This document shows, one piece after another, positions 7,182 to 15,247 of a DNA stretch of 64,000 nt (its first letter is position 1; every line of letters starts with the position of its first letter). This stretch comes from CAVOOW01 sp963697675 (GTDB lineage: Bacteria > Actinomycetota > Actinomycetes > JACCUZ01). The translations under genes and the position numbers were made by a program. The stretch spans positions 124,001 through 188,000 of the forward strand of contig CAVOOW010000009.1 of assembly GCA_963697675.1 (NCBI GenBank). The letters are read 5' to 3'. Below the pieces are notes generated by a model, which was given only the letters and a program-made list of their open reading frames with translations, searched no databases and was not told the DNA's origin.

Positions 7182-9194
7182 ATGGGGGTCCTACGGACTG
7201 ATCGCAAGGACCGAACGCGCTGGCAAGCGCGTCCGGGGCTCGCCCGCGCCCTGTGCCTGACCGTCTTCGTCTTCCCCGTCGCCGGGTCGTACCTCGTGAC
7301 CCGCCTCGCCGCCCCGTTCGTCGACGGCTTCCCGCTGGCCGGCCGGCTCATCGCCCTCGGTGCACTCGCGGTGGTCGTCGGGCTGGTGGCCGAACGCGTC
7401 TTCCGCAAGGTGCTGCCGCTCGCGGCGCTGCTGCGCATGACGATGCTGTTCCCTGACCATGCCCCCTCGCGGTTCAAGATGGCCCGGGCAGCCGGCCAGA
7501 CCGCGATCCTCGAGGAGCGGGCCCGTACGCATCCTGACGAGACGGCCGGCGAGGCTGCCACGCGCATCCTCGGTCTGCTGACGGCGCTGAGCGCACACGA
7601 CAAGCGCACCCGCGGCCACTCGGAGCGCGTGCGCGTCTTCACCGACGTCCTCGCAGCCGAGCTGCACCTGCCGGCGGAGGCGCGCGACCGGCTGCGCTGG
7701 GCGGCGCTGCTGCACGACCTCGGCAAGGTGCGCGTGCCCACCAAGGTGCTCAACAAGCCGGCCGAGCTCCAGGCCGACGAGTGGGCGATGATCCGCCGCC
7801 ACCCGGACGAGGGCGCACTCCTCGCGGGGCCGCTGCTCGAGTGGCTGGGCGAGTGGGGTGCCGCCATCTCCGAGCACCACGAGCGCTTCGACGGCCTGGG
7901 CTATCCCCGTGGTCTGGCCGGTCACGAGATCGCACAGGCGGGGCGGATCGTCGCCGTCGCCGACTCCTTCGAGGTCATGACCGCCGCGCGCAGCTACAAG
8001 CGGCCGATGTCGGTTGCCACCGCGCGCCGCGAGCTCGCCGACGTGGCGGGGACACAGCTCGACCCGACCTTTGTACGGGCGTTCCTGGGCGCCAGCCTGC
8101 CCCGCGTGCTGTGGGCGGTCGGGCCGTTGGCGCTGCTCGTCAACCTGCCCGTCCTGCGCGGCGTCGCCGAGGCCGGTCGGATCGTGGAGCATGCCGGCGT
8201 CGTGGCCGCCGGACAGGCGGCCACGGTGGCAGTCGCCGCGACAACCGCAGCGGTCCTCGCCGTGCCGGGGGTGGCACCACTGGTGACGGCCGGCAGCGCT
8301 GTGCCCCGCACGCACGCCAGTGCCTCTGTGGATTCCGGCGTCAAGAAGAGCGCGCCGACACCGCCGTCCCACAAGCGGAGCGGCACGACGAAAGCCGCCA
8401 CCGGGCCTCAGGTGCTCGACGCGTCCTTCACGACGACCAAGTCGGTGCGTAAGTCCACACGCACCGTCCCGTCGCAGCCCGTGCGTTCGAGTGAACCAAA
8501 GCCCTCGCCCTCGGTGGCTGTCCATCCCACGGATCCGACCACCGCGCCTCCCGTCGTGGCGGTCGCCGTCACCCGCCGCGTCTCGCTGGGCAGCGCAGCC
8601 AACTTCGCCGTGCTCGCCGGGTCGACGATCACGAACACCGGGTCGACCGCGATCACCGGCTCCGTCGGGCTGAGCCCCGGAACGGCAGTGACCGGATTCC
8701 TCGCCGGCCTGCTCGACGTGGTCGTCCACGCGGACAACGCCGTCGCGGCGGACGCCAAGACAGACCTTGCCGATGCGTACGAGGACGCGGCCGCGCGACC
8801 GACCACGGACACCATCGCGGTCGAGCTCGGCGGCACCACACAGACACCCGGGGTGTACGACTCGGCTGCGGGCACCTTCGGGATCACCGGCACCGTGACG
8901 CTGGACGCGAAGGGCGACCCGGACGCCGTCTTCATCTTCAAGTCGGCGTCGACGCTGATCACCGCCGCCGGAAGCCGGGTCAAGCTCGTGAACGGTGCCC
9001 AGGCAGCCAACGTCTTCTGGCAGGTCGGGAGCTCGGCGACGCTCGGAACGAACTCTGTGCTGCGCGGAAACGTCATGGCTCTGGCGTCGATCACGGTCAC
9101 GACGGGGGCCACTGTCGACGGGCGAATGTTGGCGCGCACCGGTGCGGTCACCCTGGACAGCGACACCATCACCCGCACGCCCGGTGGCCGCTAG
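7182..9194 (+). CDS. Membrane HD-GYP phosphodiesterase fused to a DUF3494 ice-binding-type domain
   Basis: A 670-residue fusion protein. Residues 22-75 form two membrane segments. Residues 120-300 are an HD-GYP domain with the metal and active-site residues intact: RGHSERV (His146), LLHDLGKV (His178-Asp179, Lys182), EHHERFDG (His232, His233), GLGYP (238-242) and DSFEVMT (Asp261), so c-di-GMP (or cGAMP) hydrolysis is plausible. Residues 307-326 and 345-370 are hydrophobic and probably cross the membrane again. A Ser/Thr/Pro/Lys linker (375-460) leads to a DUF3494 beta-solenoid (about 468-665: LGSAANFAVLAG, GVYDSAAGTF, DAVFIFK, NVFWQVG, GRMLARTGAV), the fold of bacterial ice-binding proteins, which would sit outside the cell. 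GGAGGTAAG lies 6-8 bases ahead of the ATG. The domain calls are secure; the joint function is inference. Confidence 0.9.
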   Translation: MGVLRTDRKDRTRWQARPGLARALCLTVFVFPVAGSYLVTRLAAPFVDGFPLAGRLIALGALAVVVGLVAERVFRKVLPLAALLRMTMLFPDHAPSRFKMARAAGQTAILEERARTHPDETAGEAATRILGLLTALSAHDKRTRGHSERVRVFTDVLAAELHLPAEARDRLRWAALLHDLGKVRVPTKVLNKPAELQADEWAMIRRHPDEGALLAGPLLEWLGEWGAAISEHHERFDGLGYPRGLAGHEIAQAGRIVAVADSFEVMTAARSYKRPMSVATARRELADVAGTQLDPTFVRAFLGASLPRVLWAVGPLALLVNLPVLRGVAEAGRIVEHAGVVAAGQAATVAVAATTAAVLAVPGVAPLVTAGSAVPRTHASASVDSGVKKSAPTPPSHKRSGTTKAATGPQVLDASFTTTKSVRKSTRTVPSQPVRSSEPKPSPSVAVHPTDPTTAPPVVAVAVTRRVSLGSAANFAVLAGSTITNTGSTAITGSVGLSPGTAVTGFLAGLLDVVVHADNAVAADAKTDLADAYEDAAARPTTDTIAVELGGTTQTPGVYDSAAGTFGITGTVTLDAKGDPDAVFIFKSASTLITAAGSRVKLVNGAQAANVFWQVGSSATLGTNSVLRGNVMALASITVTTGATVDGRMLARTGAVTLDSDTITRTPGGR

Positions 9195-9279
9195 AACCAT
9201 CCCTCTGGCCTAACTCGAACGGTCGGGGCGCGGCGCCGGCTGGCCAGACGTCGTCGCCCTTCGGTACGAACGGCCACAA

Positions 9280-9582
9280 ATGTCCCTCGCTCGACCAAGA
9301 CATGCCCAGGTGCTTGATTCCGGGCGGCCGTCCGGTCACTGTGACTGCGTGGCCCTGACCCCCGACAACTTGGACAAGGTGATGACCGAACTCGTCGCCG
9401 TGTCGCGGTCGGCGATGTCCAAGCGGGAAGAGGCCGTCAACCTGGCGCGCATCTGGGGCCGGGACGATGCCGAGGTTCCTGGCCTGACCGTCCGGGCAAC
9501 CCAGGAGCCGGGTGCGGAGTTTCGGGCACTGACGCCGTCAAGCCCGCTACGCCGGCGACTTCGGTGGCGCCGCGTCGCCTGA
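9280..9582 (+). CDS. Possible small hypothetical protein or gene remnant
   Basis: A 100-codon frame in a 596-base gap. Its middle part (VMTELVAVSRSAMSKREEAVNLARIWGRDDAEVPGL split over about residues 34-70) looks like an alpha-helical protein segment, but the N-terminal 25 residues are low in typical coding character and the last 15 are Arg-rich frame noise. It has no recognised domain and no clear ribosome-binding site. It may be the surviving middle of a degraded gene, or a real gene hit by a frameshift near 9540. Existence is uncertain. Confidence 0.22.
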   Translation: MSLARPRHAQVLDSGRPSGHCDCVALTPDNLDKVMTELVAVSRSAMSKREEAVNLARIWGRDDAEVPGLTVRATQEPGAEFRALTPSSPLRRRLRWRRVA

Positions 9583-9616
9583 CGTTCGCGGCCAAGGCAG
9601 GCGCAGCCGAGCCGGC

Positions 9617-9654
9617 GTGCGGCTGCCGGCAACGGGAATGGACGGCAGCCGCAC
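9617..9654. terminator. 12-bp hairpin between convergent genes
   Basis: GTGCGGCTGCCG (9617-9628) pairs perfectly with CGGCAGCCGCAC (9643-9654) around a 14-base loop. It lies between the rightward HD-GYP/small-ORF region and the leftward pterin dehydratase gene, with no U-run. It probably acts as an actinobacterial U-less terminator for either direction. Confidence 0.45.
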
Positions 9655-9790
9655 ACAGGTAGGACGCCGTGGGTGGCCTGCGGGTTCGGCGGATGAGCCA
9701 CGCGCTCACGCCCGCCGTCACCGTCGTACGTCGGAAAGGGCGTGAACGCCACGAAAAGGGGCCGGTCGCCGGTCGCGCGGGCGCGTTGCG

Positions 9791-10081
9791 TCAGGCGGTG
9801 CCTGCGATCGCGTCGTCGATGCGACCGGCGAGTGCCACGTCCTTGCTGGTGACCCCTCCGTCACTGTGCGTCCAGACGGTGAACCGGAGTCGTCGCTCGG
9901 CCCGCTCGATCACGGGATGGTGGTTGAGCTCGTCGGCAACCTTCGCGACGGCGGCCTCGAGGTCATCGGCGGCGGCACCGTCGACCGGCACGTCCTTCAC
10001 GAGGGTGTTGTCCACGCGCTGCCAACCGGGCAGCGAGACGAGTGCCTCGTCGATTGACTCATCGTCGAGCAGCTGCGCCAT
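9791..10081 (-). CDS. Pterin-4a-carbinolamine dehydratase
   Basis: A 96-residue single-domain enzyme that dehydrates 4a-hydroxytetrahydropterin, recycling the cofactor of aromatic amino-acid hydroxylases; related bacterial proteins also act in folate or molybdopterin side reactions. The active-site signature is present: NHHPVI (two His) in the middle and WTHSDGGVTSKD near the C-terminus, with the LPGWQ start typical of the family. Length is normal. The start follows GGAGGAGAC. It stands alone: no hydroxylase gene is adjacent, so the physiological partner is unknown. Confidence 0.93.
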   Translation of the reverse strand: MAQLLDDESIDEALVSLPGWQRVDNTLVKDVPVDGAAADDLEAAVAKVADELNHHPVIERAERRLRFTVWTHSDGGVTSKDVALAGRIDDAIAGTA

Positions 10082-10199
10082 GTCTCCTCCTCGGGTCTCC
10101 TCCGCGGCTGATGCCTCCCCTGCTTTATAGCCCGAGTGGCCGTACGAGGCTTTGCTGGTTGGGCGGTTTCAGGTCAGTTCGTCTGCGACAGTGCTCGGC

Positions 10200-10598
<399 letters not shown>

Positions 10599-10626
10599 CC
10601 GCGAGACGGATGCGCCACCCTCCCTT

Positions 10627-10874
10627 CTTCAAAGTCGATCATGCACAACCTGGCGCCGAGCACCCCTGCGAAGTCGATCATGCACAACCTGGCGCTCTAT
10701 TTCCCATGAAATGCCCCGGCTTGGGCGCTCGGCGAGGTGATGCTTCGAAGCTTGCCGGACTGGCTTCGAGCGGACGAGACCGCACAAGGGGGGTCAAACT
10801 GGCCGTCAACAACTGCATGATCGATTTCGAAGGTGGGGCCGGCGCCAGGTTGTGCATGATCGACTTTGAAGGGG
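10627..10874. repeat. Cluster of four GATCATGCA elements forming a 32-bp inverted repeat
   Basis: The gap between the convergent Nudix and sdhB genes holds two direct copies of AAGTCGATCATGCACAACC (10632, 10671) and two inverted copies (10814, 10852). Bases 10627-10658 are an exact inverted repeat of 10840-10871 (32 of 32), separated by 181 bases. The same core occurs at 38.9, 40.0 and 40.9 kb. No gene is evident between the arms. Confidence 0.85.
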
Positions 10875-10903
10875 AGCGGTACGGGCGGCTGGGCGGTTGG
10901 CGG

Positions 10904-12248
10904 TCAGGGGGCGCCCATGTCGTGGAGAGAGGCGCGTGCGATCGGGAGGCGCGGGTTGTCCGGCCAGAGGCCCTCGGCCTCCGACAGCGCGGACTGGGCC
11001 TCCTCGCTCTCGCCGAGCGCCGCCAGCGCCTCGGACAGCGTGACGAGGTCATCGGCGCGCGTCGGTCGGTCGCGGTCCCACACGATCGCCTCGCGTGCAT
11101 GCGCCACTGCGTCACCGAGCCGCCCGTGCAGCAGATGGTGCAGGGCGTGCTTGCCCTCCAGGACGGTGCCCGTGCTGGCCAGCCGCTGGGCCTGCTGCAT
11201 CGCCGAGGAGATCTCGTCTTCGTTGCGCCTCGAGGTCGAGCTGGCCGGCCTCGACGGCGCAGAGCAGCACGAAGGCGTGCAGCGACAGGGCGTCCAGCCG
11301 GGCGTTGCGTGCCCGTCCGGCGTTCTCGACCAGGGTGCGCGTCGAAGTCGCGGCGTCGGCAAACCGGCCCTGGGCGCGCAACGCGTCGCTGAGTGCGAAC
11401 AGTGCCGGCCGGTCGGCGGGCTTGTCGCGCAGCCGGGCACGCGCAGCCTGCTCCGCGGCTGCCAGGTCGCCGTGGCTGAGCGCCCGGTTGGCAGCCACTG
11501 CCGACCGGCGCGGGATCTTGTTGCCCAGCCAGACCAGCGGGTCGTACTGCGTGTCGACGACGCGCTCCTTCATCGGGATGATCGCGTTGTCGGTGATCTT
11601 GATGTGCTCGGGGCAGACCTCGGTGCAGCACTTGGTGATGTTGCACATGCCCAGGCCGTGCGTTGCCTGCGCCTCCCGCTTGCGGTCGCGACTGTCCAGC
11701 GGGTGCATGTCGAGCTCGGCGAGCCGGATGAAGAACCGGGGGCCGGCAAAGGCTTCCTTGTTCTCCTCGTGGTCACGGATGACGTGGCAGGTGTCCTGGC
11801 AAAGGAAGCACTCGATGCACTTGCGGAACTCCTGGCTGCGCTCGACGTCCACCTGCTGCATGCGGTATTCGCCAGGGGCCAGCTCTGCCGGCGGCGCGAA
11901 CGCGGGGATCTCCCGGGCCTTCTGGTAGTTGAAGGAGACGTCGGTCACCAGGTCCTTGATGACGGGGAAGGCCCGCAGCGGCGTCACCGTGACGACCTCG
12001 TCCTCGGTGAAGGTGCTCATGCGGGTCATGCACATCAGTCGCGGGCGCCCGTTGACCTCGGCGCTGCACGACCCGCACTTGCCGGCCTTGCAGTTCCACC
12101 GCACCGCCAGGTCAGGGGTCTGCGTCGCTTGCAGCCGATGGATGATGTCGAGCACGACCTCGCCGTCGTTGACCTCGACGGTGAAGTCCTCGAGGTCGCC
12201 CTCTGCGCTGTCCCCGCGCCACACCTTGAAGCGTGCGTTGTAGCCCAT
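10904..12248 (-). CDS. sdhB: Succinate dehydrogenase iron-sulfur subunit with C-terminal TPR-like extension (one frameshift)
   Basis: Electron-transfer subunit of succinate dehydrogenase. Residues 1-100 hold the [2Fe-2S] ligands (WNCKAGKCGSC and a later Cys in LMC); CIECFLCQDTC and CNITKCCTEVCP provide the [4Fe-4S] and [3Fe-4S] ligands. A usual SdhB ends near residue 250 (here NKIPRR), but the frame continues without a stop into ~190 residues of helical repeats (ALSHGDLAAAEQAARARL..., ALRAQGRFADAATST...). These cross an apparent one-base insertion near 11225 and continue (NEDEISSAMQQAQRL, ...HGRLGDAVAHAREAI, ...ALGESEEAQSALSEAEGLWPD) to the stop at 10904. The tail resembles TPRs. The SdhB call is firm; the fusion needs resequencing. 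Its start overlaps the sdhA stop. Confidence 0.88.
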
Positions 12249-14140
12249 CAGGCGTTCGCCTCCGGCAGGATCGCGAGCTCTTCCTCGGTCATGTACTTGC
12301 TCAGCTCTTCACGGTCGAACAACGAGAGCAGTTCTGGTGGCATCACCGGCAGCGGCTGCATCTCGACCGCGACCCCCTCGCCGTCGGGGCGGCAGACGAG
12401 GTTCACCTTGCGCCACTCCTCGCTCATCACCGGGAAGTCGTCGCGGGTATGTCCGCCGCGGGACTCCTCGCGCACCAGAGCGGAGCGGGCGATGCACTCC
12501 GCCACGATGAGCATGTTGTCGAGGTCGAGGGCGAGGTGCCAGCCGGGGTTGAAGACCTTGTCGCCGACGACGCTGATCTTCTTGGCGCGGACCTTGAACT
12601 CCTCGAGGCTGGCGAGCGCCTGCTCCATCTCCTCGCGGTTGCGGATGATGCCCACCAGGTCGTTCATGGTCTGCTGCAGGTCGGAGTGCACGCGGTAGGG
12701 GTTCTCGCCGCCCACCCGGTCGAAGGGCGCCTCGGCATGTGACCGGGCAGCTTCGACATCGGACTCATGCACCGAGGGCCGCGCCGCACCGAGCGAGTCG
12801 ATGTACTCGCTGGCACCCGCGCCGGCCCGCCGGCCGAAGACCAACAGGTCGGACAGCGAGTTGCCGCCGAGCCGGTTGGAGCCGTGCATGCCGCCCGAGC
12901 ACTCGCCGGCCGCGAACAGTCCCGGCACGACAGACGCGGCGGTGTCAGGATCGACCTCGATGCCGCCCATCACGTAGTGGCACGTCGGGCCGACCTCCAT
13001 CGGGGCGGCCGTGATGTCGACGTCGGCGAGCTCCTTGAACTGGTGGTACATCGACGGCAGCTTCTTGCGGATCGCTTCGGCAGGCAGTCGAGACGCGATG
13101 TCGAGGAACACGCCACCCGCGGGTGAACCTCGGCCTGCCTTGACCTCGGAGTTGATCGCCCGCGCGACTTCGTCGCGGGGGAGCAGCTCGGGTGGACGGC
13201 GGTTGTTGGACTGGTCGTCGTACCAGGCGTCTGCTTCTTTTTCCGTTTCCGCATATTGCTTTCTGAAGACGGCAGGCACGTAGTCGAACATGAAGCGCTT
13301 GCCTTCGGAGTTCGTCAGGATGCCGCCGTCGCCGCGCACCGACTCGGTGACGAGGATGCCCTTGACGCTGGGCGGCCAGACCATGCCCGTCGGGTGGAAC
13401 TGGACGAACTCCATGTTGAGCAACGTCGCGCCGGCCTTCATGGCCAGCGCATGCCCGTCACCGGTGTACTCCCACGAGTTGGAGGTCACCTTGAACGTCT
13501 TGCCGATGCCGCCGGTGGCGAGCACGACCGCGGGGGCGTCGAAGACGTGGAAGGTGCCGTCCTCGCGGGTGTAGCCGACGGCGCCGGAGATGCGGTTCCC
13601 GTCCTTGAGCAGCGACGTGATGGTCATCTCGGCGAAGACCTGGATCATCGCCTCCGCGTCGCGCTGCTCCTGCTGGTCGACCTGCTGCAGCGACACGATC
13701 TTCTGCTGCAGCGTGCGGATCATCTCGAGGCCGGTGCGGTCGCCGACGTGGGCAAGCCGCGGATATTCATGCCCGCCGAAGTTGCGCTGGCTGATCTTGC
13801 CGTCCGGCGTGCGGTCGAACAGCGCGCCGTAGGTCTCGAGCTCCCACACCCGGTCGGGCGCTTCCTTGGCGTGCAGCTCGGCCATCCGCCAGTGGTTCAT
13901 GAACTTTCCGCCGCGCATCGTGTCGCGGAAATGGACCTGCCAGTTGTCCTTGGAGTTGACGTTTCCCATGGCCGCGGCGGCGCCGCCCTCCGCCATCACG
14001 GTGTGCGCCTTGCCGAACAGCGACTTGCAGACGATCGCGACGGTCTTGCCCTGCAGCCGAGCCTCGATCGCAGCGCGCAGTCCGGCACCGCCCGCGCCGA
14101 TCACCACGACGTCGAAGGTGTGGCGTTCGATCTCGGTCAT
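12248..14140 (-). CDS. sdhA: Succinate dehydrogenase/fumarate reductase flavoprotein subunit (Sdh1 type)
   Basis: A 630-residue catalytic subunit that oxidises succinate to fumarate. It has the dinucleotide-binding motif GAGGAGLRAA near the start, the covalent-FAD histidine in AHTVMAEGG (about residue 47), the substrate-loop HPTGMVWPP and the C-terminal RESRGGHTRDDFP motif shared by all SdhA/FrdA. Length and sequence match the actinobacterial Sdh1 branch (like M. tuberculosis Rv0248c) rather than the Sdh2 branch. The stop codon overlaps the sdhB start, indicating translational coupling in an sdhC-A-B operon transcribed leftward. It is intact, with no frameshift. Confidence 0.95.
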   Translation of the reverse strand: MTEIERHTFDVVVIGAGGAGLRAAIEARLQGKTVAIVCKSLFGKAHTVMAEGGAAAAMGNVNSKDNWQVHFRDTMRGGKFMNHWRMAELHAKEAPDRVWELETYGALFDRTPDGKISQRNFGGHEYPRLAHVGDRTGLEMIRTLQQKIVSLQQVDQQEQRDAEAMIQVFAEMTITSLLKDGNRISGAVGYTREDGTFHVFDAPAVVLATGGIGKTFKVTSNSWEYTGDGHALAMKAGATLLNMEFVQFHPTGMVWPPSVKGILVTESVRGDGGILTNSEGKRFMFDYVPAVFRKQYAETEKEADAWYDDQSNNRRPPELLPRDEVARAINSEVKAGRGSPAGGVFLDIASRLPAEAIRKKLPSMYHQFKELADVDITAAPMEVGPTCHYVMGGIEVDPDTAASVVPGLFAAGECSGGMHGSNRLGGNSLSDLLVFGRRAGAGASEYIDSLGAARPSVHESDVEAARSHAEAPFDRVGGENPYRVHSDLQQTMNDLVGIIRNREEMEQALASLEEFKVRAKKISVVGDKVFNPGWHLALDLDNMLIVAECIARSALVREESRGGHTRDDFPVMSEEWRKVNLVCRPDGEGVAVEMQPLPVMPPELLSLFDREELSKYMTEEELAILPEANA

Positions 14141-14186
14141 CGGCGATTCCTGTTCCAGCTGGTGGGGACGCGGCGGAGCATGGGCG

Positions 14187-14981
14187 TTAGTTGATGAAGC
14201 GCAGGTCGTCGATCCAGCCCGCGGAGACGGCCATTACGTAGAAGTCAGTGACGGCGAGGGTGCCGAGGGTGATCCACGCAAGCTCCTGATGCCTCGTGTT
14301 CATCTTGGAGATCTGGGTCCAGAGCTTGTAGCGGATCGGGTGGGCGGAGAAGTGCTTGAGCCGTCCGCCGGTGATGTGGCGGCACGAGTGACATGAGGCC
14401 GTGTAGGCCCAGAGCATCACGACGTTGACCCACAGGACGATGTTGCCCAGCCCGAAGCCGAACCCGTCGGGGCTGTGGAAGGCGTTGACCGCGTCGAGGG
14501 TGTTGATCAGCGAGATGACGACCGCGGCGTAGAAGAAGTAGCGGTGGGCGTTCTGAAACACCAGCGGGAAGCGCGTCTCGCCCGAGTAGGTCTTGTGCGG
14601 CTCGGCCACGGCGCACGCCGGCGGGGACAGCCAGAACGACCGGTAGTAGGCCTTCCGGTAGTAGTAGCAGGTCATCCGGAACAGCAGCAGGAACGGAAGC
14701 GTCAGGGCGGCGAAGGGCAGGAACCACACGTCGGGCAGGAAGCGCCCGAACTCCGCCGACTCGGGGACGCACCCCTTCGAGATGCAGGGGGAGTAGAACG
14801 GCGTCAGATAGTGGTAGTCGTCGACCCAGTAGTTCTTCTGCATGAAGACCCGAACAGTGGCGTAGGTCACCCAGGCGCCGAGTCCGAGAAACGTCAGCAG
14901 CGGGGACAGCCACCAGCGGTCGGTTCGCAGCGTGCGGGCCTCGATCTTGGCCCGATCTCCGCCCAGGGTGCCTGTGCTCAT
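14187..14981 (-). CDS. sdhC: Succinate dehydrogenase membrane anchor, Sdh1 type
   Basis: A 264-residue multi-pass membrane protein and first gene of the sdhC-A-B operon. About five hydrophobic segments are visible (near residues 26-44, 90-106, 146-163, 180-197 and 230-250) with conserved His residues in and near them (NAHRYFFYA, CHSCRHITGG) suited to haem or quinone binding. It resembles the single large anchor subunit of the mycobacterial Sdh1 complex (Rv0249c) and not the small SdhC/SdhD pair. It is Cys-rich outside the membrane (SPCISKGC, CHSCRH). It anchors SdhA/SdhB and passes electrons to menaquinone. The role rests on operon position and family resemblance. Confidence 0.87.
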   Translation of the reverse strand: MSTGTLGGDRAKIEARTLRTDRWWLSPLLTFLGLGAWVTYATVRVFMQKNYWVDDYHYLTPFYSPCISKGCVPESAEFGRFLPDVWFLPFAALTLPFLLLFRMTCYYYRKAYYRSFWLSPPACAVAEPHKTYSGETRFPLVFQNAHRYFFYAAVVISLINTLDAVNAFHSPDGFGFGLGNIVLWVNVVMLWAYTASCHSCRHITGGRLKHFSAHPIRYKLWTQISKMNTRHQELAWITLGTLAVTDFYVMAVSAGWIDDLRFIN

Positions 14982-15247
14982 GTGCCGTCCCGTCCCGCCC
15001 TCGCGCTCGAGACAGCCGCACGCGGCGTCTCATCTGCTGGTCCGGTCGGTCAGTTTGTCACCTCGTCGGCGCCGGTTCGATAGCAGGCTGCTGTGAGGTG
15101 CCTCACCCAGGTGGGGAGCGCAGGGACCGTCCGTTGGCGCGGGCGGGGGGCGGCGACGCCGTACGATGGAGTTCTGCGCGCCGGACCGTCACGGTGCCCC
15201 CGTGCGCCCTCCCCGACGCCAACCCAATCAGGAACGAGCAAACCGCT

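Noticed and set aside
7191..9200. A 669-codon minus-strand frame opposite the HD-GYP gene
   Set aside because: It is a GC-skew shadow: its product is Arg/Gly/Asp-rich without domains, while the plus strand has full HD-GYP and DUF3494 motifs and a strong ribosome-binding site.
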